From Sisyra terminalis (taxonomy: Eukaryota > Arthropoda > Insecta > Neuroptera > Sisyridae), in the NCBI GenBank assembly GCA_958496175.1, contig OY292277.1, forward strand, positions 27,447,282-27,511,281: a DNA stretch of 64,000 bases, given 5' to 3'. The stretch's first letter is position 1, and each line of letters begins with the position of its first letter. Under the pieces are notes generated by a model. The model had not been told where the DNA came from. It made no database searches and worked only from the letters and a program-made list of their open reading frames with translations. Below are positions 23,040 to 36,152 of this stretch, piece by piece. The position numbers and the translations under genes were made by a program.

Positions 23040-23125
23040 AAAAGTTCACTTTTAGCAACAGCAAAATCTGCCAACGTTGTATTTTTTGCTTTGTTTTTAA
23101 TTTAATTTAAAATTCGCGAATAATG
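23040..23125. repeat. Palindromic MITE family D, half copy
   Basis: 'GCAAAATCTGCCAACGTTGT' followed by 'GCTTTGTTTTTAATTTAATTT' and 'TTCGCGAATAATGGGG' matches the left arm of family D. The right arm is absent. Confidence 0.6.
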
Positions 23126-23329
23126 GGGCCATAGTAAAACATTTCAGCTATTTTTATTTGAGATTTTGGGGGAGTCTTCCCTTAAATCCCCAGTGGTGCT
23201 TCGCCATTGTACTTCTTGTGTATATTTTTTATGATAACATTTTTTTAAATAAAGAAGTAACCGAAGATACAGGAATAATAATTAATAGCGAAGGAAACGA
23301 TTGCATTTGGAGGCTTTTTCCAGAAAAAA

Positions 23330-24362
23330 CTACACGGGAAAAAACTATATCAAAAATTGCAATTATTATATCGTAAAATCTGCTGTATTATATTAGAGTG
23401 CAGGACCTGAACTAACGTTTTATACTTTTTACAATGCCGCATCGTAAATTTCATTTGATGAAGATTGCTACTTGAAACAGCTAACAGTCCTATTCACTTT
23501 TATAAATTTTTCGATTTTCAAATAAGAAGTATATGTGCATTAATCGGTAAAGAAGTGTTTCTTCTATTGGACAATTATTTGTTTTTATTTTATTTTGAAA
23601 TCTACAAAATACTCATAACATGGGCTACAATTCAATTATTTATTCATCATATTTTTTTATGATTTTAATGGTTGTTTTTGTAATATATATGTAGTAATCC
23701 TTACCAGATTTTTATGCTAAAAAAATAAAAATTGCTCATAGTTAATTATTAAGATTATGTATATGAGACAGTGATAAAAATATTTTCAATAATGAAAAAA
23801 ATACAAAAAAATAAACATAAAATTTATCATGAAAATAATATTACATTGTAATTAATAATTACATCTGTTTCTTACATGAACTGCAAATTTGGTTTCCAAT
23901 ATAACATCACTATTACTTTAAAAGGTTTAGCGATGATTCCTTATTGATTCATTTGTTTTAAATGTTAACGAAGAACTTGTGGACTTTTCAACACGCTTAT
24001 AGAAATAGTTTATATATAAGCTCATATTTACACAAATAGTCACTCATATACATGTATTCATTGAGAAGTTAGAGAGTAGGGACAGAGAGTAAAAATGTAA
24101 TAGTAGTTTTGTCTTTTTTACTTGTTTATGTTATAAATGTATATTCACTTGTCCTCACTGAAGATAATTTAAATATAAGATCGTAATTTCTGAAATGTTA
24201 CTTTTTGCAGAAAACTATTGCCCTAATAACGGTGTTATAACGTAAGAAAATCAAATGTAAGTAGGTAATTTCAAATAAAATATTGTAAAGAAAAAGATAA
24301 TGAAAGTCTGGTCCTAGATTACGATATTACTTTCGTAATTTTAGTATGTTTTTCCGGTACAG
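23330..24362. mobile_element. TIR element family F, long copy
   Basis: Left CTACACGGGAAAAAACTATA; the right end TTTTTCCGGTACAG is a diverged partner. It shares ordered landmarks with 4003-4437 but has roughly 600 extra bases in the middle (about 23500-24050). No transposase frame is left. The middle contains only short open frames without recognisable domains, so it may be a longer non-autonomous member or a copy with a later insertion. Confidence 0.55.
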
Positions 24363-24396
24363 GGAAAAAAGTAGTTATTAATAATGGAAGGATCAA

Positions 24397-24465
24397 TTGT
24401 CGGGAATATTTTGTCTTAGTGATATTTTACCTGAAGATATTTTCGCGGGGATATTTTGTTGAGGA
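24397..24465 (-). repeat. Repeat family R, copy 2
   Basis: The reverse complement contains 'CAACAAAATATCCCCGCGAA', 'AAATATCTTCAGG' and 'CACTAAGACAAAATATTCCC', related to 22722-22795. Confidence 0.45.
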
Positions 24466-26829
24466 ATCAAGACACATGATGTCTTTTTTGAATCTTCATT
24501 TCACAACACTCAGATAAGGCTTTTTCTTCTTTCAGTTAGAAGATTGACGCCTATTAAAAAACATTAAAAGCAAAACATTTAAAATCTTAAAAAAGGAAGA
24601 ATGAGAACTAATTGATGAGAGTTTGAAGATTAAATGATAGAATTCTAAAATACATTGCTTCTGTAAGTGTTAAATGTGTTAGCATAAGAAAAAGAAACGA
24701 ATAAGTCGATGTCAAAAAATAATCTCTATGTTAACTATTTGCCTTTTTTCCTATTTATGATATATATAGCCGCGGATTTTCAACTATTTTCACAAATCTA
24801 GACATCTGAAATCTCTATCACCTTTACTCAATTTTTGATACTGATAAAAGTAAACAGTACAATAATAATGTGTCACACTTTTTCAACTAAAGGTCGATCC
24901 ACCTTCCTAATACACCGTGCTAACAGGCTAACCGATAAAACATTATCCTTTGAAAGTCTTTTTTTGAGTACGAAACCCGTATGAAGCGTGCCGAATTGAA
25001 TAAACAAATATTTTAATGCCATACATTGTTAAATTTCAATTTGTTTTATTTTGTTGTCCAATTTGAAAAGGCGGAAAATTCACATTTTTTAATGAATAGT
25101 TTCGCAGTTATTCATATAAATTTTATATGCCATCATTCAGCTATTTGTTTGCTTTGTTATTCACATAAATAATAGCAATCGTTTTCAAATGAATGCTTAA
25201 CGGAAATGTTTATGAATTTTGAATCCAATTTTTCATGTCAATGCAGCGAATAAAGCGAGTTACAGTTAAGAGTAGGAAAATGGGAAGTAACGAAAAGAAG
25301 AAAATAGAAATTTTTAAATTTTACATTGTTACTAGCATGTGATACGCATATACGGAAATCATTGTCAATGAACGTTCTATAATAATTAATTGTTTTTTTT
25401 CTCTTTTGAAAATATGATATATGGAGTATTTTTCTATGCAGGCATTATTTATGCTCGATTTACGCGAAACAAGTCGTTTATCTTGGCAAAATTTTCTCTT
25501 ATTTCATGCTCTATAATTATATAATCAAATAAAAAATTAGTCTCCGGCACATTGAAACAATTAATTGGATATGACAGGAAACCAATTTTGGTGAAACTAA
25601 CGAAGAAAAATTTAAATTGTCATAATTATCGTCCATAATTTCGTATTTTTTTTTCGTCTTTAAGCGTTTGTTTATTTAATGGAAACGATGAATTCAATTT
25701 TGGAGTTTATTACAGGCCCACAAGTTGTGTTGAGCCCAAGCGGATGTGTTACTAATAGGAAGGATAATTCTTCAAACAATTGTGTTATATTTGAAGAAAT
25801 TCATGTTGGCAGAGTCACTTGTTGTACCCATTACTGTTTAACCCTAAATTTTTAAGTTAAAATTTTGTATTTTAGCTGCTGAAGATAAATATAATTTAAT
25901 TATATCATATTAAAATAATTAACTGGCGTTAACTCTTAAGTGAAGTTAATTTGCCTGAAACTAATAAATTTCCTTTGCTTTTATGGTTTGTTTTTAATTG
26001 TGTCATAATATTGTCACGTTATTAACTAACTACCTACAGGTAATGAATGAACACGATTATAAAGCAATCAACGTATAAATTGATTAAATAATTACAAGTA
26101 TTACACTTTGTCTTTATTTGCATTCAGAATTCAAAGCAATTGAACTTTGAAAATGGTTTCTTCATTAAAAATATATTAGGAATAACTTTTTGTTCCATTT
26201 TTTATAGAATTATTTATTTGATAAATTTATATTTTAGAAGCATTTGCTGTGTTTCTTCAGGGTTTTTTTTTCTAATAGTATAAACCATCTTAATCCATTT
26301 ATAATAACGATAAAATTTAAGAAAGATTTCCTACATCCAAACGAGTAGGTATAAATATTACGAATAATCAAGGATATAAGGAACTCAAAACTAAGTTATG
26401 GAATTTTGAAGAAAATAAAAGAATTCTATCAATTGCAAAATCAAAATTACAGAAACATACCAGAAATGTATTAGCTTGGCAATTAAAATCCTGTGATTAG
26501 GGTCAAATTGTACAACTGCTAAGAAATGAAAAGAATCGTTGTTTGCTCTCCAGATCTTCCTTTTGCTTCACCCGTTGCCTTTATTTTTCTCTTTTTTAGG
26601 TATTCTCCTCTGTTAATTATTTTTCCATTTGGTTTTTCCCTACTTGGTTCATTAATCTCATCTTTGATTTTTTTCTTTCTACCCCGAACTTGCCTATATC
26701 ATTTCCCACATACCCATTACTCCTCTAGTATTAAGTTCACCTCAAGTCACCTCAGTCTTTTTTCCATAATTTTCTTCAAAACATTCCCCCTCTATTTAAA
26801 AGTTAGCTCAATATAAATCAAGACGAAAT
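24466..26829. other. Non-coding intronic or intergenic DNA
   Basis: No gene was recognised. At 26526-26816 a pyrimidine-rich stretch reads on the minus strand as a broken, lysine-rich frame. It may be a decayed transposon ORF, but no motif allows assignment. Confidence 0.35.
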
Positions 26830-26915
26830 TTTCTCGAATTCGCCTCAGGCTTAGGTTTTTTTGATCTTGTCTCGATCTACTTCCGCTGTCGAGACGAGAC
26901 GAGATCAAGATATAA
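26830..26915. repeat. GAGACGAGAC repeat, second locus
   Basis: 'GATCTTGTCTCGATCTACTT' and, 15 bases on, 'GTCGAGACGAGACGAGATCA' form an imperfect inverted pair related to the palindrome at 19285-19335. Confidence 0.55.
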
Positions 26916-27498
26916 TTATTTTGTATTATTGTATAATAAGTTCTTGGGCACCTTTACCTCTTGTCTTTTTTCTTTTTTTGCTGAGGATCATTTGTTTTAA
27001 GCTTATAATTTTTATAGAAGTTTATGTTACATAAACATTTATATTTTATAATGAATCTTTTAAAAAAAAGAATACAAAATGGGATTTCCCTATAATATTT
27101 TTTCCTTTTCCCTGCTTTCAATGTCTTTGCAACTTTTAGTTCTATTTTTCTTTTAATTGTTGAAATTGTCCATGTTAACATATTGTTCAATTTCCCAAAA
27201 ATATCTTAAAGCAATAAATAGGAGTATTAATTCGCAGTCTGAGGCTCATGAAGTAATCCGGCAATGACAAGTCAAGGTTTAATGTTGTACTACATACCTT
27301 TTCTTCAGATTCAGGAGTTTTCAGACCTTCATTATTTCGACCTGACTAATACTAGAGAGCTCAAATGTTTATGATACAATGAAGTTACCAAATTTATCAA
27401 GAATCTTAATTTTTATTTTTCTTACTTCTACACTTTTGATTATATTAATACCTGAAAAATTTTTTGACTTTAACACGATTTCCTCAAAATTTCTAAGG

Positions 27499-27590
27499 CA
27501 GGAGTCCCCAACCCTATGCTCGCGAGCACCAGGGTGCCCACAAATTATCTTGTATGTATCCACCTTGATATCATCATAACGCGTAATATT
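27499..27590. mobile_element. hAT-type left end
   Basis: 'CAGGAGTCCCCAACCCTATG' followed by a short hairpin CTCGCGAG and 'ACCAGGGTGCCC'. The CAGG..TCCCCAACC terminus is characteristic of hAT elements. The right end was not located; a CRE octamer lies downstream at 27631. Confidence 0.45.
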
Positions 27591-28529
27591 GAACACGTAA
27601 TTTTGAAGTTATTTAAACAATTTAATAAAATGACGTCACAAGACACAAAATTCAAAATCCCACAGACATTCTTCTATGACCAATGCATTTAAACACAAAT
27701 AGTAAGAATGTTTAAATCGTTCAAATTAAATACTTATGATTGAAACCATTTACAGTATTGAAAATTTTTCTTCGTAAAGAAAAAGTTTGTTAGTTTACCG
27801 TTTAGAAATCAATTTGCAATTAGTTATCTGAGCAGAGAAGTAGAGAAATTATCTTCTTTAAATAGTTATAATAAAGATAAAAGGGCTGTTATTTCTTCTG
27901 AGTATGTATACCCTTTATATACTTTCGTAATATGTCCAAATTTCTGGATTGGAATTGAAATTGGTTTACTTATTGTTGAGAAAAAAATATTTTGTGATTT
28001 ATGTTTTTTTTTTCGATTTATTCGCAAATAAAAAAACAGAAAATTGAACCTTGGATTATAAACGTATTATTTTAGTACCAACTTACTCTCTAAAAATGCT
28101 CCAAACTCCTTTCAGAGGCCAATTTTTCATTGTTATCGCCCTAAGGCTTTTTCTGCATTTTTCGATTAGTCAACATTTTTGAACTATCGGAAAACTATTC
28201 CTACTTGTCTCCAAATTTTAGGTATAATTTGTTTGATTACAAAAATAATGTTTTCTTTACAAGCTTATTATAATTTCATACACTACCCTATGTTTTTTTT
28301 TTAAAATAAAAGGATTTTTCTTTATTTTCTAATCTAGTCAATATTTTTTAAATCTTTAGAAAACTATTCACTAGATATTGCTTCAAGTTGCGATTATAGT
28401 TTGATCGTTTGAAAAAAAAAAACAGTTTTTTTTATTTGTATTGAAAAACTCTGTTTTGAAATGGTAAATGAAAAGCTTAGTTACATACACTAAACACCAT
28501 TAACCTTTATCCATAGAAAAAATGACGAT

Positions 28530-28740
28530 AATTTTTAGGGGTGAAAAATCTTTTCCGTGGCGGAAAATGTGAAAAATTGTGTAAATTATTATTGTTTTTA
28601 TTATAACTACTTAATGATCTTGTTATTTCTCTGTTTTAATGTATGGACTATGACTTCATAGAAGACCCAAAGACGCACCCATCGTTTCATGGTTTTCGGC
28701 CCTTCATTTGCTCATTAAAATTAAAACGTTTTTTTCGCCA
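28530..28740. repeat. Interspersed repeat family H, copy 2
   Basis: 'TTTTCCGTGGCGGAAAATGT' then 'GTGAAAAATTGTGTAAA', 'CTACTTAATGATCTTGTTAT' and 'GCTCATTAAAATTAAAACG' align in order with 58235-58445. The CRE octamer of the other copies is here TGACTTCA. Confidence 0.6.
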
Positions 28741-29039
28741 AGCAGTAAATATTTTAGAACTTAAATTTGGTTTTTCCTCCTCACACTAATAGTGTTTTTT
28801 ATAGATTTAAATTTTAAAAATTGTATAACTCTATTGTGTTCAGAAATTTAATATTTTTCAATTTAAATTACTTATTTTTTTTATAGAAATTGTGTTCCTT
28901 CCTCATGTTAATTACAAAGAAAGAAAAAAATATAAAAAAATAATTTTATGAATATTTACGATACGCAATAATTTCAAATTCAATTAGTTAAGTAAAAGTT
29001 TAGCAGAAGTTGCCATAAGTGAAAATGTTTCATTTAGAA

Positions 29040-29225
29040 ACGAAGAAAAATGCCTTATTAACTTAGCTCGCGCTAATTGATGAATCTCATTTACATATTT
29101 GCTTGATCTGCATAGTGCGGCGAGTGCTCTCGAAACAAAGACATTGGAAATCTGCATACGAGTGCAACAAAGAAAATAAATCGTTAGAAATTGTTACTCG
29201 GCCGTACACATTAATGTTTACGTTG
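29040..29225. promoter_or_regulatory. CpG- and motif-rich island, candidate enhancer or untranslated exon
   Basis: Less AT-rich than surrounding DNA, with CTCGCGCTAATTGATGAATC, 'ATTTACATATTTGC', 'TGCGGCGAGTGCTCTCG' and 'CTCGGCCGTACAC'. Homeodomain-like TAATTG and POU-like ATTTGCAT-related words are present. It has no open frame and no repeat partner in the window. Selective constraint is possible but unproven. Confidence 0.3.
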
Positions 29226-32200
29226 TTTTAAAAGTTAAACGTAACCACTTTGGAACAAATAAGTGAAATATTTGCCTTTATTTATTATTTGCACAAATAG
29301 ATTTATAAATATACAAAGTCTTGACAATGAAAAAATGTTTTTTTGCACTATGTACACATATATTATATGGTATTGTTGAATAGGTTGAAAATTTTCTCTG
29401 TTTTTTTCTGTAATTTCTCTGTTTATATATTGTGCCATTGCTTTCTTTTAGTCGCTGTACAACTTATGTTTAAAGAAAATATTTGTTTAACCAAATGCTT
29501 TTCCGCTTTTCTTTTTCGAAACATATTCCTCGTAGTTTCTTCAGCATTCCAACTATCTGGTTATCATTTTCATGTTAACATCAAAGAGCAACGAAAGTCG
29601 AAAAGCTCATTTTGGGAATAAATTTTTAAATCTATGCAATATTTAAAGTGCTTCCTCTTATGGATGCACAAACTATACTTACACGCTTGTATGCTTTATC
29701 CTGATATTTTCGAACCCTATTTGTTACCCTGCATGAGAGAGAGATGAGAGATGAGAAATTGTTGGTAGAGATTTGTGAAAGAATTCGTTTCGTTTGTAAC
29801 AAAATAGTTGAGTAGTAATTAATTAATTACGTTAATTATTTAGCCATTGATATAAAAAGATGTTAAGAAAATAGGGTTTTAAGCGATATATTAAAAGAAA
29901 AATGCAGGAGAAGTTAGAATAATATTTTCAATAATAAAGCCGTTAGAACAATTAACAAAATCCCCTCCTCTTCCCCCACATCTCAATCAAAAAATTTGAG
30001 ATCAAATAGACCTTTTTTTAAAATTATTTTTCTTTCTTATAAAATATTTTCACAAACTTTTCCAAAATAACAATATTCGAGACAAATTAAACACGTTTAT
30101 GACAAAAATATATTCATCGTTTGTGAAAATCAATAATTTCCACAGTAAATTTTTCAATAAAAACATGTGAAATTACGCATAGCGTGTTTTTGAAAATTCG
30201 GAAAATATTTTCCATACTTTTCACCTGAGCCAACTTTGATAAGTTTATAAAAATCGTGACCAAATTGAATGCGTTTATTAAATATAGCTTTTCATCGTTG
30301 GTGAAAATCAACTTTCCTCATACTAAGTTTTTGAATGCTAAAAATTTCGTAACGTGTTTTCCGTAGTTGTAAATTCAAAAATTTATTTTTACAACCAATG
30401 AAAATGTATGTCTGAAAAACGTTAATGTTGTCTCGATTTTAGTTATTTTGGAAAATTTTGGGAAAATATATATTTCGAAAAAAAAATTGTTTGGGGAGGG
30501 GACGTACTCTTAATTTTCTTTGAAATTTCGTATTTCGTAAATTGTTTTTTCATTGAATATTATTTTTCTAAATTTTCCGGAATTTTTGTCATTATGTATC
30601 GCTAAAACCTATATTTTCTTAACTTCAATCTATATTAATGACTAAATAAATATTTTTTTGTTATTAATTAATTATTACTAAACCATTTTGTTACAAATGA
30701 AGCGGATTCTTTCTCAAACCTAAACGAATGATTTCCCATCGATAGACAAAAGAAAATTTCGGAAAATCCCAACTTTAACATTTTTTTGGCTAATCTGTAT
30801 AGGATTGGAAAGTTAGATAAAAAATATTTAAAGTAGAATACTATAAGTTTCACAAGCTATAGCCTTTTACTAATGATCATTCTTTCACTTTCACATACTA
30901 GTAGGACTCATGTAAAGTAGGATCTACTTTATAATTCGAACCCAGGAAATTACAAATTTACAGTCAAAAACTCAAAATATCCCTTCTTTTATTCCTGAGT
31001 ACATTCCGATTTACGTATCCTGAGAAATACATGAGTTTCGAATTGTACTTACTTAAAGTAGACATTCTTAATTCGCTCTATTGACAATTTCGGTCTGTTT
31101 TTATTGACTCTCCAATTCTTTTAATTTTCAAGCATTGTCTTGTCTTCCCTTATTAACTCTTATATCATTTAAAATCTGACAATTGCCGTTCATACTAATA
31201 AAACGAGTTACATTATTATACTTACAGATTATCTACCGAAAAATGCCTGTTACAAGAATTACGTATTCTCTTCCCAAAAATTATTGTTACAAATCATCAA
31301 ATATATGTAATAAAATAGCAGTCATTTTGACCTAAAGTTCCAACTTTAAATAATTGATTTTCAACTTTATTTATGGGATGCAATGGAATTATTTTTATTT
31401 AATAAAGTGGTGGATTAATTTTGTCCAGGAATTTATTAACGATTCGCCTTGATCGAACCGACTTTATCGTAATATTCTTACTTTTTTTTATTTTACCAAA
31501 CTTGCCTTTATTGTGTCGATGAAGCACCTGCTTCATCTTCTTGATCTTTGAAGAAGTGTAACTCGATGTCGATACGGTTTGAATGGGATGAAATATAAAG
31601 TAAACTTATACATACATAAGGACCTTGAAAGTACTCAAAGGTATTGAATTCCGGATTTGATTTTATAAGACTTTGTGTTTTTGTCCTAGCTATGTGTGAG
31701 TTTAGTCGAGGCTGAGAGATTTTGCTTCTATCATATATTGAATTTATCTATGGCGGCAATATGGTATTAACATAAAAAAGAGAATATACGTCATATCATA
31801 TTGTATGTTATTGTTGGATATTAAATTCTCAGCCTCATTTATGGAATAAACCAGGATTGAATTGTGAGTGGGTGTGAAGCAAAGCCTAGACCTTCATATT
31901 TCGTTCACTTTAAAGACATTCTTCTTAATTCATTTTTTATTATAATTGGCTTCGGGATGCAAATATTCATCATTTTAGAAAAAAAAATGAACAAATAAAG
32001 AAGTGGATATAATTATATAGAATTTTGTAAAATAAAAATTTTATTGTACAATTTTAAAGCCTGATCTTTCAAAAATATATATTCGAAAGAATTTTTTAAT
32101 AATTAACGGGGCTTTAGCAACTTTAATGACGCAACAATTAGATCAACACTTAGGTCCACGGTTCTAAACTGTAAACTTTTACCCATAGAAATCATGGTGC

Positions 32201-32929
32201 TCATAGATTCACCAGAATATGAATATATTATCAAACATATTATTAAACCATGTATGAATTTACCCTAAAATATAAATTATACTAACCACCCGACCGACAT
32301 TGCAGAATATCCCATTCCAATCAAAAAGACTGAAAACCCTTACCTTTAGCCATCCATTAGGTGGCCTATTAAAATGCCCCCAATTTCCGACCACATTTAA
32401 TTGACAACGAAAAAAAACGAAGAGCATCAAAAGATCCGATGTTTCTCGATCACACTATAAAAGATAACCATCGTTGGCCGCCAAAATTGTAATAATTGCT
32501 TTTGTTTATGAGTCTAAGGCTATAATAATGCTGGCATAATGTATCCCAACAATTAAACAGTTTACTTTAAGTTTTGGGTTGCTTGGGTGCTCTATTGCCT
32601 TAACCATATTTTTATCAAATTTAAAAAATCAAAATTTCAAAATGTTGAAAAATTCTTTATATTTTCAGATCCCTTTCTTTCTGCATATTGCATTTTTATT
32701 TTCATTCCAGTGGACATCATAATGACATTATTATTTATTTAAAAAAATATATTTTCATTTACAATGACCAGAGGAATTACAATTTGGTATTGTTCGACTA
32801 GAACTAGTTTTTACAACCGATACCGATTTTCAGCTTCGTTCTTAGTTTCAATTGAAATCTAAACTCCTCTTTGAAAGAGTTTTTTTTTTTATTTATATTT
32901 AATTATTTTTTTACATTTTGAATATTCTT
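29226..32929. other. Non-coding intronic or intergenic DNA
   Basis: No supported gene. The 92-codon frame at 29343-29621 looks like chance. Two half-similar stretches around 30110-30180 and 30290-30350 ('TTCATCGTT.GTGAAAATCAA', 'AATTACGCATAGCGTGTTTT' versus 'TTTCGTAACGTGTTTT') suggest an old local duplication. Confidence 0.4.
31518..31537. other. 20-bp dyad containing an E-box
   Basis: GATGAAGCA-CC-TGCTTCATC: two perfect 9-base arms around two bases, with CACCTG across the centre. It could be a dimer-binding site or chance; no repeat copy was seen. Confidence 0.35.
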
Positions 32930-33153
32930 ATATACAAAATATATTGTTTATACTTTATACTCTAATTGATATATAATTTACAAAAGTAATTTATTAACAT
33001 GAATTTGAACAGAAGTTCAAGCAAAATGTATTTGTGACCTTTTGCTCCTTATACGTATTTCGATTGCCCAACAACTTTATCAGGTGTCGTAAAGTAGTAT
33101 TGGATCTCTCCATAACTGTTATTAATATAAACTGTTCAAAGTCAGCGAAAAAA
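32930..33153. repeat. Foldback MITE family A, copy 5
   Basis: 'AAATATATTGTTTATACTTT', 'TATACGTATTTCGATTGCCC', 'CGTAAAGTAGTATTGGATCT' and the right end 'CTGTTCAAAGTCAGCGAAAA' are in family order. Confidence 0.7.
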
Positions 33154-33711
33154 TATAATTTAACTCTATAAATTACGTATGGCAATTTGAGGAGGTGATT
33201 GTAAATTTTGTACTCCCCTTATTTTTTTTAACAAAAATAATATTTTATCTCTTTAAGGAGGAGATAAAATTAACAAAATTTGCCTTACGGAATTTATGAT
33301 TGGCCCCTTATGTAGCCATGCCTTAGCTCTCAGATGTGTTAAAAGCAGAAAATAAAATTTTTACTGTTAACTGCGCTTACAACATTTGTAGCACAAATAT
33401 TTTGTTTTTAAGCAGTTAACACATTTGAAAATTTTGTGCTGTGACGTTCTATTAACCTATTATTGTTATAATATCTGTGCATATTATTAATATTCATCTG
33501 AATGCTCTTTGGTTGTCTTTAACACAATTTTGCAAAAATTTGGCCTTAAACATCTGTGAGGTAAGGCATCGATAGATAAACCGATATAAATAAAAATTTA
33601 ACCAATATAATAATAGGCAAACATATTTATGTATATATGTCGACAAAGACAGAAAAAACATAAACCCATACATGTGAGTGAAAACCAAATATAATAATTA
33701 TTGTCTCAAAT

Positions 33712-33870
33712 TGGAACTAACTGATTGTTGCCATTTGTTCCAACTGTCATTTCGATTTCATTTAATTACCATTTTTTACCACTTGTTAATTGTGCCAGTA
33801 TTGGCTGTGAATTTTTCACGGGTAATTACCAACAAGTCCATATTACGGATAATCCATTTTATTGTTGAAA
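33712..33870. repeat. Interspersed repeat family L, copy 2
   Basis: 'GGAACTAACTGATTGTTGCC', 'TTCCAACTGTCATTTCGATT' and 'TTTTTCACGGGTAATTACCA' align with 20307-20480. Confidence 0.5.
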
Positions 33871-36149
33871 TAAGAACACAATTAATAACGTCATGATTTA
33901 CCACAACAACTCCTTCTGTAGGTGGTCGTACGAAAGTGCATGAACGTAATTTCGATTTAAATCGTAATTTGAACAGAGTTCTGACTTAAACCGTAACCAA
34001 AGCGAAACTACAGTTTAGTGACTAAACTTTCCGAAACTGAAAGTTCAGTCGAAGTAAAGATTCTCACATGTTAATTGCAGATTTACTTTAATTCATTACC
34101 ACCTTAAACCTTTTGATTTTATTTATTCTTTGTTGTTTATTCTTAAGAATAGTTGAAAAAAAAATCATGTTTTCCTTTTCTTTTTTTTATCAAGTCGACA
34201 AAACACCCAATTTGTATGTTATAAGTATGTCTAGACCAAATGACCCTTTTCAGAAAAAAATCTTTCGTCAATTACTAAGATACAATTTTAAAATGAAATT
34301 ATTTAGTTCGAAGAATTGCTCTTGCATTAATCACTACCCAAACTCAAGGTTATTTTAAAAATAATATCAAACACTTTGTAGTACAAACCTGATATGTTAA
34401 AGGAAATCAATTCGCGGAATTGTGCGTTCTATTTCAGATACGGTAGCAACATTTGCAAAGGAAAAAGGAAGGAGGAAAAATAACACTAGGAAAAAGAATT
34501 GCCATACGAAAAAGGAAATTTGGCTAAGAATTTGGAAGTAAAACTTTAAATTGTTTTCCTCAATAATTTTAAAGTAGTCATTTCACAACTCCATTAACCC
34601 TCATTTTTGACTAATTTTTATTTAAAATTTATTTTTGAATTTCGTAACAAAAAATAAATGTAACAATTATTCACTTTTGTGTGACACCAAGATAATATAA
34701 TCGTATACAACTTCTGCATTTTGTAAAAGTGAAGTGGGTTTCTACATTACTTTTAGCTGGCATTTTAATTTAGTCTGAAGGCTAAAAGTTCATTTATTTC
34801 ATCTGATTTGCGAGACAATTTGAAAGTTATATCGATTTGATCATATTGAAATTATGCTTGGTGGAAATTATTATAAACACACCTAATTTATATGTACAAG
34901 GCTAACTAACCGAATAGAGATTGCGTTCTTCGAATATTTGTAAGAAATTTGACTAGTTATAACTAGAATTTACCATAAGTTTGAAAATTTTAATAATCTC
35001 TAGATAAAAGAAAAATTCAATTTGGTTACTAACTGAATAAAAATCATGAACAAATTTCAAATGTATAACTTTTGATTTCTTATTTAAGTTTAGCATTGAT
35101 TTTGCTTTAATTTGCTGGAAACTTTTATTCAATCTCTGTTGTATTTTCACTTATTTTTGTACAGAACCGTCTTAAAAACTGACTATTATGATTAAAATAA
35201 AAAAAAGATCTTTGCATAATAAGTTTTGTAATATTCTATCACAATGTTACCTAACAATAACGCCTATTCTCCATCAAAAGTCAATTTTAATGTTCAAAAC
35301 GCAATTGAAAATTGTACTCTTTCTGAAAATGTTTTATTAAGACTTATTCAGTAAAAAATGATATTACTTATTAAATAGATTTGTTGTTAACACATAAGCA
35401 AGATTACACTGTCGTAAGTTATCGTTATTAACTTCTTTTATAAATGCCAAATAAATTGCATGATATTAAACATTTGTAAAAACTACTTAATTGAAGGTAA
35501 AAATCAGAAAATATATGCATTTGAATATTACTTATCAATAATAGTCAGTGCAATAAATATTTTCCATTGGTCGCTGTTTTGTCTATAACCGACGAATGAT
35601 AATTTTAATTTTGTTACTTGTTCTCTTACGTCTTTGTTTTCGCTTTCGTTTCATTTCTTATCCACTCGATTCCGATTATAATATGGGCGATTCTCATCAA
35701 ATTCTGACACTAGGTAGAAAAAAATATTTCGAAAAATTTGATTTTTTTTGTTCATTTTGTAGTATTTGTGTAACTAGATTTTACCAATATAGGGGTCCCC
35801 AGAATAAACTTATTTTAGATAAATTATCAGGATGGTGGTTTATAATTGGGAAAGTAAGGGAATGGTTTTTATAAGCCATACCATCATTGAATCGTATCTG
35901 TCATTGTTTGGTAGAAAGCAAAAAGTTTGGGCTCTTACAGTATCATTGTTACGTAAATATAATACTCCTCTGTAAAGTGTTATTTGTTGTCCTGCTCCGT
36001 CAAAATGAAGTACTTTTATCTCTGCATTGTACTTACAGCAATAATTGACCTTCTCATCTTTAAACAGGAAAAACGGTGCATTTAAGGATTAAATAAGTAA
36101 AGAAATAAAAAAAGTCATGTTCGACTAGTTTAAAAGCCATTAACACATA
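33871..36149. other. Non-coding intronic or intergenic DNA
   Basis: No supported gene. A possible acceptor (TTCTATTTCAG at 34428-34438) is followed by only about 14 open codons. The 92-codon frame at 35596-35874 starts in a CpG-richer patch but has no recognisable domain. Confidence 0.4.
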
Positions 36150-36152
36150 TAT

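Noticed and set aside
22702..23055. 117-codon + strand frame
   Set aside because: It runs through family R repeat and AT-rich DNA; Lys/Tyr-rich without motifs.
25706..25760. Possible exon after TTTATTACAG
   Set aside because: The frames following it close within a few codons and do not give the expected E-G-x-V-E-V of cGMP site A.
26526..26816. 96-codon + strand frame rich in F, L, S and P resembling membrane segments
   Set aside because: It is a product of a pyrimidine-rich strand; no signal, splice context or homology was recognised.
34428..34484. Possible exon after TTCTATTTCAG
   Set aside because: Only about 14 codons are open and they do not match the PKG sequence expected after VYVME.
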